Part shown: positions 1 through 5,570 of the stretch, in pieces
How the letters are laid out: each line of letters starts with the position of its first letter
How positions within the stretch are numbered: position 1 is the stretch's first letter
Assembly (NCBI GenBank): GCA_012797915.1
Contig: JAAZOE010000274.1
Span: forward strand, 1-7,979
Length of the DNA: 7,979 bases
Origin: Candidatus Zixiibacteriota bacterium
GTDB taxonomy: Bacteria; Zixibacteria; MSB-5A5; GN15; JAAZOE01
Direction: 5' to 3'
Notes under the pieces: generated by a model
Seen by the model: only the letters and a program-made list of their open reading frames with translations
Database searches by the model: none
Told to the model about the DNA's origin: nothing
Program-made: the position numbers and the translations under genes

Positions 1-94
1 AGAGCTCTTTGCCTTTTCCCCGTCCCAGCACCGACGCGTCCAGCGGGGCCGCCAGCGCCTGGGGGAAGAGGGTGATGACGTCTATCTGCAACAT
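1..94 (-). CDS. trmD: tRNA (guanine-N1)-methyltransferase TrmD, N-terminal fragment
   Basis: This is the beginning of a gene that runs off the left edge; 31 codons are present. The translation opens MLQIDVITLFPQAL, matching the conserved TrmD N-terminus (M-x-I-D-[IV]-x-T-L-F-P), and continues to a G-R-G-K segment of the first helix/loop. TrmD is a SAM-dependent, SPOUT-class (knotted) enzyme that methylates G37 next to the anticodon of tRNAs reading CNN codons, preventing +1 frameshifts. The ATG lies 7 bases after the rimM stop, so the two are almost certainly cotranscribed. No strong Shine-Dalgarno is visible before it; translation may be coupled to rimM. The identification rests on the short N-terminal motif plus the canonical rpsP-khpA-rimM-trmD gene order. 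SAM-binding and catalytic residues lie outside the window. Confidence 0.9.
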   Translation of the reverse strand, partial: MLQIDVITLFPQALAAPLDASVLGRGKGKEL

Positions 95-101
95 CGCGTT
101 T

Positions 102-635
102 TCAGCCGCCCTGTTTCGGCTCGAAAAGCCCCGGCGGCGGATCGATGATCATCTCCTGGTTGTCGACATCCACGCTCACGATGAACCGGTCAACCGCCGG
201 AAACAACACCTCGCCGAACCGGTTCGAAACGATCCGGTACAAGTCGTTGGCCGGATAAAAGAGGACTTCCTCCAGCACGCCGTACTCGGTTCCATCGGTT
301 CCCCGGACCCGGCATCCGACCAGGTCGAATTGATAGTAGCTTCCTTCGGGAAGCGGCCGGGCCAGGGCCCCCTCGATTTCCACCGACAGGTTGGTCAATC
401 GGGCCGCTTCTTCGCGGTTGTCGTACCCTTCGATCTTGACCACCGGCTGGGTCCCCATGATCCTGGCCGCTGTCACCCGGAGCCGTCTGCGGAGACCGTC
501 GATGACGGTCCAGAGTTCGGTCAGCTCCAGGAATCGGTCGGGGTCATCGGTCGCCGGGGTTATGGTTATCTCTCCGGAAACACCATGGGGCCGGCCGAAC
601 CGGCCCACGATTATGTATTCCGGTCGTTTGGCCAC
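102..635 (-). CDS. rimM: 16S rRNA processing / 30S maturation protein RimM
   Basis: 177 residues, normal for RimM. Residues 8-22 carry the family signature I-V-G-R-F-G-R-P-H-G-V-S-G-E, opening the N-terminal RimM barrel (to about residue 93). A C-terminal PRC-barrel-like domain follows from about residue 98, opening with S-Y-Y-Q-F-D-L-V-G (99-107), with the Y-P-A-N-D loop at 127-131 and ending near D-P-P-P-G-L (165-170). RimM binds ribosomal protein S19 and helps assemble the 30S head and process 16S rRNA. The start is GTG (635-633), and no ATG nearby keeps the conserved N-terminus. It begins on the base directly after the khpA stop codon, and only a weak purine stretch precedes it, so translational coupling to khpA is likely. 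trmD follows 7 bases downstream, the common bacterial arrangement. Identification is secure. Confidence 0.96.
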   Translation of the reverse strand: MAKRPEYIIVGRFGRPHGVSGEITITPATDDPDRFLELTELWTVIDGLRRRLRVTAARIMGTQPVVKIEGYDNREEAARLTNLSVEIEGALARPLPEGSYYQFDLVGCRVRGTDGTEYGVLEEVLFYPANDLYRIVSNRFGEVLFPAVDRFIVSVDVDNQEMIIDPPPGLFEPKQGG

Positions 636-866
636 TTATTCCAATATCTCGAGGACCGCCCGTTTCCCCTTCTTGGCCGAAATGGCCGCGATGAGGGTGC
701 GGATTGACTTGGCCGTCTGGCCGTGCTTGCCGATTACCTTGCCGAGGTCGCCTTCGCCCACATGCAGTTCGTATACCGTCGTCCGTTCGCCCTGAACTTC
801 CGTCAGGACGACCTGGTCGGGATGATCAACCAGAGCCTTCACAATCGTCTCAATGAATTCCTTCAT
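636..866 (-). CDS. khpA: KH-domain RNA-binding protein KhpA (YlqC family)
   Basis: A small 76-residue protein made of essentially one KH domain. The nucleic-acid-binding loop is seen in G-K-V-I-G-K-H-G (42-49; GxxG is G46-K-H-G49), followed by the helix Q-T-A-K-S-I-R-T (50-57). In Gram-positive bacteria KhpA pairs with KhpB/EloR as an RNA chaperone affecting cell elongation and sRNA-mRNA contacts; here only general RNA binding can be inferred. The ATG start is supported by a good Shine-Dalgarno (AAAGGAG at 873-879, 6-base spacer). It sits between rpsP and rimM, its usual place, 66 bases after rpsP and with no gap before rimM. Identity as the operon KH protein is secure; the biological role in this organism is inferred. 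Confidence 0.94.
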   Translation of the reverse strand: MKEFIETIVKALVDHPDQVVLTEVQGERTTVYELHVGEGDLGKVIGKHGQTAKSIRTLIAAISAKKGKRAVLEILE

Positions 867-932
867 GCGATGCTCCTTTCCAGACGTAGCAGTCGGAATT
901 AGTTACGAAATCGTACCAGGCAATGTCACCGC

Positions 933-1280
933 TTATTCCGCTTTTGCCTTCACCTTCCGTTTCTTCGGTCGTTCGGTAATAGTGGATTTGACTTCCATGC
1001 CGCTGAAGTCGCCGCCGGCCTTGCGGGTCAGATACTTCCGGGTCAGGCCGATCTGGGCGAAGAGGGACGCGACGGTGTCGGAGGGTTCCGCACCGGTATC
1101 GAGCCAGTGAAACGCCTTCTCTTCGTTGACCGAGATCTTCCCCGGCTTGTCCATCGGCGAATACTGCCCCAGGATGTCGAGAGCGGAGCCTTTCACCGCC
1201 TCCCGGGAGTCGATGGCGACAATGCGGTAGTACGGACGTTTGGTCGTCCCCATCCGTTTCAGTCTGATTTTCGTGGCCAA
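933..1280 (-). CDS. rpsP: 30S ribosomal protein S16
   Basis: 115 residues. The N-terminus M-A-T-K-I-R-L-K-R-M-G (1-11), then R-P-Y-Y-R-I-V-A-I-D-S-R (15-26) and the block I-L-G-Q-Y-S-P (36-42), are hallmarks of S16, a primary 16S rRNA binder needed for 30S assembly. The core ends near residue 85; the remaining 30 residues form a basic tail (P-K-K-R-K-V-K-A-K-A-E at the end), making the protein longer than the 80-90 residues of many homologues. The start codon is TTG (1280-1278). It is chosen because it gives the exact conserved N-terminus and is preceded by AAAGGAAGG (1286-1294) with a 5-base spacer. The gene starts 24 bases after the ffh stop, so it is in the same operon. Confidence 0.96.
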   Translation of the reverse strand: MATKIRLKRMGTTKRPYYRIVAIDSREAVKGSALDILGQYSPMDKPGKISVNEEKAFHWLDTGAEPSDTVASLFAQIGLTRKYLTRKAGGDFSGMEVKSTITERPKKRKVKAKAE

Positions 1281-1285
1281 TCGTT

Positions 1286-1294
1286 CCTTCCTTT
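1286..1294 (-). promoter_or_regulatory. Ribosome binding site that fixes the TTG start of rpsP
   Basis: The minus strand reads AAAGGAAGG, complementary to the 16S 3' end, 5 bases before a TTG codon. This supports TTG as the true start of rpsP, since no ATG or GTG is available that preserves the conserved S16 N-terminus. Confidence 0.75.
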
Positions 1295-1304
1295 ACTTGA
1301 GAGT

Positions 1305-2627
1305 CTAAAACGGTAATGCGTCTTTCGGCAAACCTTTAAATTTGAACCGGTTCATGTTTTTCAGCATCTTCTGCATCTCGCCGAACTGCTTGAGCAGGCG
1401 GTTGATGTCCTGCACGGTCGTCCCGGAACCGTCGGCGATTCGTTTCCGCCGCGAGCCGTTGATGATCTGCGGATTGCGGCGTTCTTCCACCGTCATGGAT
1501 TGAATCATCGCCTCCACCCGGCCGATCCCCCTGGGATCGATGGCGGCCCCCTTGAGGGCTTTGCCGACGCCGGGAATCATCTCCAAAAGCGACTCCAAGG
1601 GCCCCATCTTCTTGAGGCTTTGCAGTTGATCGTACATGTCCTCGAGGGTGAACTGCTGCTTGCGCAGCTTCTTTTCCAGTTTTTCCGCCTCGGCCATGTC
1701 GACCGACGCCTGGGCCTTTTCCACGAACGAGACGATATCCCCCATTCCGAGGATGCGGGAGGCCAAACGGTCCGGATGGAACGGCTCCAGGTCCGATAAC
1801 TTCTCGCCGATACCGGCCAGTTTGATCGGACAGCCGGTGACCGCCCGAATCGACAGGGCCGCGCCGCCGCGGGCATCGCCATCCAGCTTGGACAACACCA
1901 CGCCGGTGACCTGCAGGCGCTCGTGAAACTGACGGGCGACGTTGACTGCATCCTGGCCGGTCATGGCGTCGGCCACCAGGAGAATTTCCTTCGGGTCGAC
2001 CAGCTTCTTGATGTCGGCCAGTTCGGCCATCAGTTCGTCGTCGATATGCAGCCGTCCGGCGGTATCGAGAATGACCAGATCGACGAATTCTTTTTTGGCC
2101 TTGGCCACCGCCTCGCGGCAGATATCCTGCGGACGGGCCTGGCCCAGGTCGAAGACGGCGATGTCGATCTGACGCCCCAGCGTCTGTAATTGCTGAATGG
2201 CCGCCGGGCGGTACGGGTCGGCCGCGACGAGCAGAACTTTCTTATTTCTCTTCTTATATCGTAAGCCGAGTTTGGCGCAGAGGGTGGTCTTGCCCGAGCC
2301 CTGCAGGCCGCAGACCATGATGACAGCCGGGGGAGGATCGGACAGAACGATATCGACCGCGGTTTCGCCCAGCAGTTTGACCAGCTTTTCATGGACGACC
2401 TTGACCACCTGCTGGCCGGGATCGACCGAGGGGAGGGTCGCCGCCCCGACCGCCTCCTTCTGGACCTCGTCGATGAAGTCCTTGGTGACTTTATAATTGA
2501 CGTCGGCTTCCAGCAGGGCGCGACGGACCTCTTTGAGCGCCTCGCGGATATTATCCTCGGTCAGCGTTCCTTGTCCGAGCAGCTTCTTGAAAGCGGCTTC
2601 GAGTTTTTCGGTCAGGCTGTCAAACAT
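1305..2627 (-). CDS. ffh: Signal recognition particle GTPase Ffh (SRP54)
   Basis: 440 residues, full length for bacterial Ffh. Order of domains: N domain helical bundle (about 1-90, M-F-D-S-L-T-E-K-L start, A-L-L-E-A-D-V-N at 37-44); G domain with P-loop G-L-Q-G-S-G-K-T (107-114), A-D-P-Y-R-P-A (136-142), D-T-A-G-R (188-192), G-Q-D (224-226) and S-K-L-D-G (246-250); then the M domain (about 308-425) with the RNA-binding S-G-T-T-V-Q-D-I-N-R-L-L-K-Q-F (401-415). Ffh with 4.5S RNA binds signal peptides emerging from ribosomes and docks on FtsY to deliver membrane proteins. The ATG start matches the family N-terminus, although no Shine-Dalgarno stands before it. It is the first gene of the ffh-rpsP-khpA-rimM-trmD operon; a candidate promoter lies about 100 bases upstream. 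No 4.5S RNA gene is visible in this window. Confidence 0.98.
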   Translation of the reverse strand: MFDSLTEKLEAAFKKLLGQGTLTEDNIREALKEVRRALLEADVNYKVTKDFIDEVQKEAVGAATLPSVDPGQQVVKVVHEKLVKLLGETAVDIVLSDPPPAVIMVCGLQGSGKTTLCAKLGLRYKKRNKKVLLVAADPYRPAAIQQLQTLGRQIDIAVFDLGQARPQDICREAVAKAKKEFVDLVILDTAGRLHIDDELMAELADIKKLVDPKEILLVADAMTGQDAVNVARQFHERLQVTGVVLSKLDGDARGGAALSIRAVTGCPIKLAGIGEKLSDLEPFHPDRLASRILGMGDIVSFVEKAQASVDMAEAEKLEKKLRKQQFTLEDMYDQLQSLKKMGPLESLLEMIPGVGKALKGAAIDPRGIGRVEAMIQSMTVEERRNPQIINGSRRKRIADGSGTTVQDINRLLKQFGEMQKMLKNMNRFKFKGLPKDALPF

Positions 2628-2696
2628 ACCATTCGTCGCATCAGATCGCGTTCATCCACCCGGCCGGAATCGGCCAATCAGACATACGCCACCATC

Positions 2697-2722
2697 GGGC
2701 ATTCTTTGCCCTCCGGCCGGAG
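2697..2722 (-). promoter_or_regulatory. Paired inverted repeats in the ffh leader / possible operator
   Basis: Two inverted repeats overlap by one base. CTCCGGCCGGAG (2711-2722) is a perfect 12-bp palindrome. GGGCA-TTCTT-TGCCC (2697-2711) is a 5-bp stem with a 5-base loop. They fall at the predicted first bases of the ffh transcript, so they could be a DNA operator for a dimeric repressor or hairpins at the mRNA 5' end. Neither is followed by a U-tract, so they are not an intrinsic terminator. Confidence 0.4.
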
Positions 2723-2728
2723 CCAACA

Positions 2729-2756
2729 AATATACCGATTCCCCCGGAAAAGGCAA
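2729..2756 (-). promoter_or_regulatory. Candidate sigma-70-type promoter for the ffh operon
   Basis: On the minus strand TTGCCT (2756-2751, 4 of 6 to TTGACA) and TATATT (2734-2729, 5 of 6 to TATAAT) are separated by 16 bases. The predicted start point is near 2722, giving an ffh leader of about 95 bases. The spacing and the -10 match are reasonable, but this is consensus matching only. Confidence 0.45.
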
Positions 2757-2845
2757 GCGGAATGTGCTTGGGAGAGCAAATCGTCCGTTCGTGGCTCCGC
2801 CGACATAAGGAATTGTCCGTTAATGTTTTACAGCGGCCCCAGTGG

Positions 2846-2897
2846 CCCCGCGGCCGGGGTTGGGCGGATGCCCGCCTGCCATTCCGACTTCGGATGG
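2846..2897 (+). other. Run of three short hairpins upstream of the phosphodiesterase gene
   Basis: Three consecutive inverted repeats can be drawn: CCCCG-CGGC-CGGGG (2846-2859), GGCGG-ATGC-CCGCC (2863-2876) and an imperfect one from CCAT to ATGG with an inner CCG/CGG (2879-2897, one bulged T). None is followed by a T-run on either strand, which argues against an intrinsic terminator. They may be part of a longer leader if transcription starts upstream, or simply GC-rich chance. Confidence 0.25.
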
Positions 2898-2927
2898 CGA
2901 AAAGCCGACCGACGATTCGACATTATC

Positions 2928-2956
2928 TTGATCGACCGATAACGGAGACATAAGAT
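2928..2956 (+). promoter_or_regulatory. Candidate promoter abutting the phosphodiesterase start (leaderless)
   Basis: TTGATC (2928-2933, 4 of 6) and TAAGAT (2951-2956, 4 of 6) have an ideal 17-base spacer. Six bases separate the -10 from the ATG at 2963, so the predicted start point falls on the ATG itself. The only Shine-Dalgarno-like sequence, GGAG at 2944-2947, is 15 bases from the ATG, too far for normal use. Both hexamers are only moderate matches. Confidence 0.4.
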
Positions 2957-2962
2957 ACAACC

Positions 2963-3712
2963 ATGACCGGTTTCGATTCCCTGTTCAACGACCATCGATC
3001 CCGCCCGCTGATCATCGCCCACCGCGGCGCCGGGCACCGGGGCAAAGATGCAACCGCGCATGAAAACACGATAGCGGCGTTCGAAGCGGCGGTCGCGGCC
3101 GGAGCGGATGGGATCGAGGTCGATGTCCGGCGTACGGCCGACGGGGTGCTAATCATCCATCACGACCTAAGATTCCCCGGTCAGAGGCTATCAATTCCGA
3201 TCATGTCCCATGCCGAGGCGAAGAAGGCTGCCGGAATGCTGGGATTTGCGGTTCCGACGTTGGAGGAAACAGTCCGGTTTTGTTCAGGGCGGATGCTTCT
3301 GGACGTGGAACTGAAAGAGGCAGGTTACGAGGCGGAAGTCCTCGCCGCCTGTCATACGATGATGCGGAAAAGCCGGGTCGTGTTCACATCCTTTTATCCT
3401 GTCGTCGTCGCTGCTATCAAATCGATTGCGCCCGAGGCCAAAGCTGGTTTGTTGGTCGGATTGCGTCAGGCGGGAAAATCGCTTCTTCGGCGAGGCGGAC
3501 GAGCCCCGCTGGCTTTGGCTCAGGACTGCGGGGCGGATGTTATCGCGCCGCATTGGCGGCTGGCGACGGCGTCGTTTTGCCGCCGCGCGCATGACGCCGG
3601 TTTGCCCGTTGTCGTCTGGACGGTGGATAAAGGTTCCTTGATCGGCGGTCTTCGACGGAAAAACGTGGGCGCCATTATTACCAATCATCCCGATCGCATC
3701 ATCCCGGCATGA
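2963..3712 (+). CDS. Glycerophosphodiester phosphodiesterase family protein (cytoplasmic type)
   Basis: 249 residues, typical of the compact UgpQ-like GDPD enzymes, a TIM barrel that hydrolyses glycerophosphodiesters from phospholipid breakdown to glycerol-3-phosphate and an alcohol. Visible motifs: A-H-R-G (19-22, catalytic H20), E-N-T-I-A-A-F (34-40), G-A-D-G-I-E-V-D-V (47-55, metal ligands E52 and D54), I-H-H-D (65-68, catalytic H67), V-E-L-K (115-118, metal ligand E116), F-T-S-F (141-144), V-V-W-T (217-220) and I-T-N-H-P-D (239-244). No signal peptide or membrane segment is seen, so it is probably cytoplasmic. The loop between H-R-G and E-N-T is a few residues longer than usual and has H in place of the usual P of P-E-N-T. 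It stands alone, divergent from ffh and convergent with rplY. The exact substrate is unknown, and no glycerol or phosphate transport genes are adjacent. Confidence 0.9.
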   Translation: MTGFDSLFNDHRSRPLIIAHRGAGHRGKDATAHENTIAAFEAAVAAGADGIEVDVRRTADGVLIIHHDLRFPGQRLSIPIMSHAEAKKAAGMLGFAVPTLEETVRFCSGRMLLDVELKEAGYEAEVLAACHTMMRKSRVVFTSFYPVVVAAIKSIAPEAKAGLLVGLRQAGKSLLRRGGRAPLALAQDCGADVIAPHWRLATASFCRRAHDAGLPVVVWTVDKGSLIGGLRRKNVGAIITNHPDRIIPA

Positions 3713-3740
3713 TCCTGATGGTGTGGTTGTTAATCGCACA

Positions 3741-3780
3741 CAAATAAAAACGCCCGTCGGAGTGGTTGTCCCGACGGGCG
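3741..3780 (-). terminator. Intrinsic terminator after rplY
   Basis: Perfect 10-bp arms CGCCCGTCGG (3751-3760) and CCGACGGGCG (3771-3780) enclose a 10-base loop. On the minus strand the hairpin is followed by TTTTTATTTG, a classic Rho-independent terminator. It lies 50 bases beyond the rplY stop and closes the ispE-spoVG-tRNA-prs-rplY unit. In the plus direction no T-run follows, so it is probably not an efficient terminator for the convergent phosphodiesterase gene. Confidence 0.9.
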
Positions 3781-3830
3781 TCGATATACGGTCATGGGGC
3801 GACCGAGAGAGAGACAAAAGAAGACCGGGA

Positions 3831-4580
3831 TTACTCCTTCTTCTTCTTGCCCTTCTCCTCGCCGCCTTCCTTCTTGTCCTTCTTGTCCTTGCCTTCGGTT
3901 TTCTCTTCGCCTTCGCCCTTGGCCTCGCCTTCCGCGGCGGCTTCGCCTTCGGCGGCCTCGCCCTCGGCAGCCTCGCCCTCGGCGGCGGCCGCGGCGGCCT
4001 CTTCGGCGGCGCTCTTGACCACGGTCGGAGCGACCACCGTCACCAGCGTCCGGGTGCCTTCATCGAGAATCGTCACGTTGTCGATTTTCAGATTGGACAC
4101 GTGCATCGATTCGCCGATGTTCAGCTCGCTGATATCTATGGTGATTTCCTCCGGAATATGGGCCGGCAGGCAGGAAATGGTGACGTCGCGCTGGATGTGC
4201 TCGACGATCCCGCCGAACGTCTTGACGCCGAGGGGGATGCCGACGGTATTGACCGGGACGGTCACCGTGATCGGTTTGTCCATGGCCACGCTGTGGAAAT
4301 CGATATGGACCAGGTTGCCGGAGACCGGGTCTTTTTGCAGTTCGCGGATAATCACCTTGCGCGCCGGGCCGCCCTCACCTTCGATGTCGAGATTGATGAG
4401 GGTGTTCAGGGGGGCGCCGTGCAGGAGACGGTACAATGTCCGATAGTTGATGCGTATCGCAATCGGTTGTGTTTCCGGGCCGTACACGATCGCCGGGACA
4501 TCGCCGTCCTGCCGCAGGCGGCGATTGGGTCCCTTGCCGGTTCCTTCCCGCTTCTGCGCCGTAAGATTGAGCTCTTTCAT
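3831..4580 (-). CDS. rplY: 50S ribosomal protein L25 / general stress protein Ctc, with long low-complexity tail
   Basis: 249 residues, beginning M-K-E-L-N-L-T-A-Q-K-R-E-G-T-G-K-G, the L25/Ctc N-terminus that binds 5S rRNA (about 1-92; note V-P-A-I-V-Y-G at 28-34 and H-I-D-F at 92-95). A second beta domain of the Ctc type spans about 100-188 (P-V-N-T-V-G at 109-114, L-K-I-D-N-V-T-I at 164-171). The last 60 residues are low complexity: an Ala/Glu/Gly block with four E-G-E-A units (201-220) followed by a Lys/Glu/Gly stretch ending K-K-K-K-E. Such tails occur in many Ctc proteins, but this one is long. The ATG has GGAGG (4590-4594) with a 9-base spacer. The gene lies 27 bases after prs, its common partner. 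Identification is secure; the tail's function is not known. Confidence 0.96.
   Translation of the reverse strand: MKELNLTAQKREGTGKGPNRRLRQDGDVPAIVYGPETQPIAIRINYRTLYRLLHGAPLNTLINLDIEGEGGPARKVIIRELQKDPVSGNLVHIDFHSVAMDKPITVTVPVNTVGIPLGVKTFGGIVEHIQRDVTISCLPAHIPEEITIDISELNIGESMHVSNLKIDNVTILDEGTRTLVTVVAPTVVKSAAEEAAAAAAEGEAAEGEAAEGEAAAEGEAKGEGEEKTEGKDKKDKKEGGEEKGKKKKE
3921..3980 (-). repeat. Imperfect 15-base tandem repeat encoding A-E-G-E-A units in rplY
   Basis: Codons 201-220 of rplY contain four E-G-E-A units at residues 201, 206, 211 and 217. The first three are spaced exactly five residues (15 bases) apart and the fourth is displaced by one extra Ala. Synonymous codons vary between units, so the array is not freshly duplicated, but it remains a plausible site for replication-slippage length variation. 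Confidence 0.7.
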
Positions 4581-4607
4581 CTATCCAAACCTCCAGTAGG
4601 TATGCCA

Positions 4608-5552
4608 CTAGTCGCGAAACAGCATCGACACGGACGCATCGTTTTCGATTCGGTCGATCGCCTCGGCGAAAATATCGGCACAGCTTAAAACAATGAACTT
4701 ATCCGACAGGTTCCGGCCGCTGTGGTCGATCGAGTCGGAGATGATTACTTTTTCGATGGGCGAGGCCTCCAAGCGGTCGACGGCCGCGCCGGAGAGCACG
4801 CCGTGGGCGGCGCAGGCATAGATGGCGCCGCAGCCGGCCTCCTTGAGGGCCTTGGCCGCCACGGTCAGGGTGCCGGCGGTGTCGATCATGTCGTCGCGGA
4901 TGATGACATCGCGTCCGGCGACGTTGCCGATGATATTGATCGCCTCGGCCATGTTGGCCGTGGGGCGGCGCTTGTCGACGATGGCCAGGCTGGCCTGCAT
5001 CGTCTTGGCGAACGCGCGGGCGACTTTGATCGAGCCGACATCGGGGCTGACCACCACCAGATCCTTGGTCGGAATCTTGCTGAGGTAATCGTTGAACAGG
5101 ATCGAGGAGTAGAGGTGGTCGACCGGGATGGTGAAGAACCCCTGAATCTGGGCGGCGTGCAGGTCCATGGTGATGATCCGGTCGGCGCCGGCGACGGTCA
5201 GCAGGTCGGCGATCAGCCGGGCGGTGATGCAGACGCGCGGCATCTCTTTGCGGTCGGCGCGGGCATAGCCGAAATAGGGAATGACGGCGGTAATGTTCTG
5301 GGCGGAGGCCCGCCGGCAGGCCTCGACCAGCATCAGCAGTTCCAGGATGTTGTCGCCGGGCGGGTTGGTCGCCTGGATGATAAAGACGTGGGCGCCGCGG
5401 ATATTCTCGTTGATCTGAACGAACAATTCCCCGTCGGAGAAGGTGGTGATTTCGGTATCGCACAGCGGAATGTTCAGTTTTCGGGCGATGGCTTCACCCA
5501 AGGGCCGATTGGCGGTCCCGCCGATGATCCGGACAATCTTGTTGGCTTTCAT
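4608..5552 (-). CDS. prs: Ribose-phosphate pyrophosphokinase (PRPP synthase)
   Basis: 314 residues, the usual length of class I PRPP synthases, which transfer pyrophosphate from ATP to ribose-5-phosphate to make PRPP for nucleotide, His and Trp synthesis. Motifs: F-S-D-G-E (38-42), the ATP-binding region P-Y-F-G-Y-A-R-A-D-R-K (92-102), metal-site M-D-L-H-A-A-Q (129-135), S-P-D-V-G (169-173), the flexible-loop lysine/arginine in D-K-R-R-P (193-197) and the PRPP/ribose-phosphate loop D-D-M-I-D-T-A-G-T (220-228). A99 replaces the Gln found in most homologues (Y-A-R-Q-D-R), and C108 sits where Pro is usual. The ATG at 5552 gives the family N-terminus, but only a weak purine stretch precedes it. 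A terminator-like hairpin lies just upstream (see 5576-5613). prs-rplY pairing is common in bacteria. Confidence 0.97.
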   Translation of the reverse strand: MKANKIVRIIGGTANRPLGEAIARKLNIPLCDTEITTFSDGELFVQINENIRGAHVFIIQATNPPGDNILELLMLVEACRRASAQNITAVIPYFGYARADRKEMPRVCITARLIADLLTVAGADRIITMDLHAAQIQGFFTIPVDHLYSSILFNDYLSKIPTKDLVVVSPDVGSIKVARAFAKTMQASLAIVDKRRPTANMAEAINIIGNVAGRDVIIRDDMIDTAGTLTVAAKALKEAGCGAIYACAAHGVLSGAAVDRLEASPIEKVIISDSIDHSGRNLSDKFIVLSCADIFAEAIDRIENDASVSMLFRD

Positions 5553-5570
5553 GCTGTCACCGTCTCATGG

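Larger units (their letters stand above)
2628..2962. other. Divergent intergenic region between ffh and the phosphodiesterase gene
   Basis: This 335-base gene-free stretch separates divergent genes. Nearest ffh it holds a leader with two adjacent inverted repeats and a promoter-like pair (listed separately). Nearest the phosphodiesterase it holds short GC-rich hairpins around 2846-2897 and a promoter-like pair ending at the start codon. Open frames crossing it on either strand have no recognisable protein similarity and look like chance. I looked for the conserved SRP RNA tip sequence (GGTCAGG...GGAAGCAGCC) on both strands and did not see it. Confidence 0.7.

Noticed and set aside
904..915. 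Inverted repeat TACGA-AA-TCGTA between rpsP and khpA with a weak TTGCCT/TAATTC promoter-like pair on the minus strand.
   Set aside because: The repeat is short and the -10 matches consensus at only 3 of 6 positions. The 66-base gap in a conserved operon does not require an internal promoter.
2628..2962. Possible 4.5S SRP RNA gene next to ffh.
   Set aside because: The highly conserved SRP RNA tetraloop and internal-loop sequences are absent from both strands.
2762..3156. Several small frames in and beside the ffh/phosphodiesterase spacer on both strands.
   Set aside because: They overlap each other and the real phosphodiesterase N-terminus, have no recognisable domain and lack supporting ribosome binding sites.
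3723..4688. A 321-codon plus-strand open frame with a strongly hydrophobic Leu/Phe-rich segment, resembling a membrane protein.
   Set aside because: It is the antisense shadow of rplY. The hydrophobic run is the reverse complement of the Lys/Glu codons in the L25 tail, and rplY on the other strand is unmistakable.
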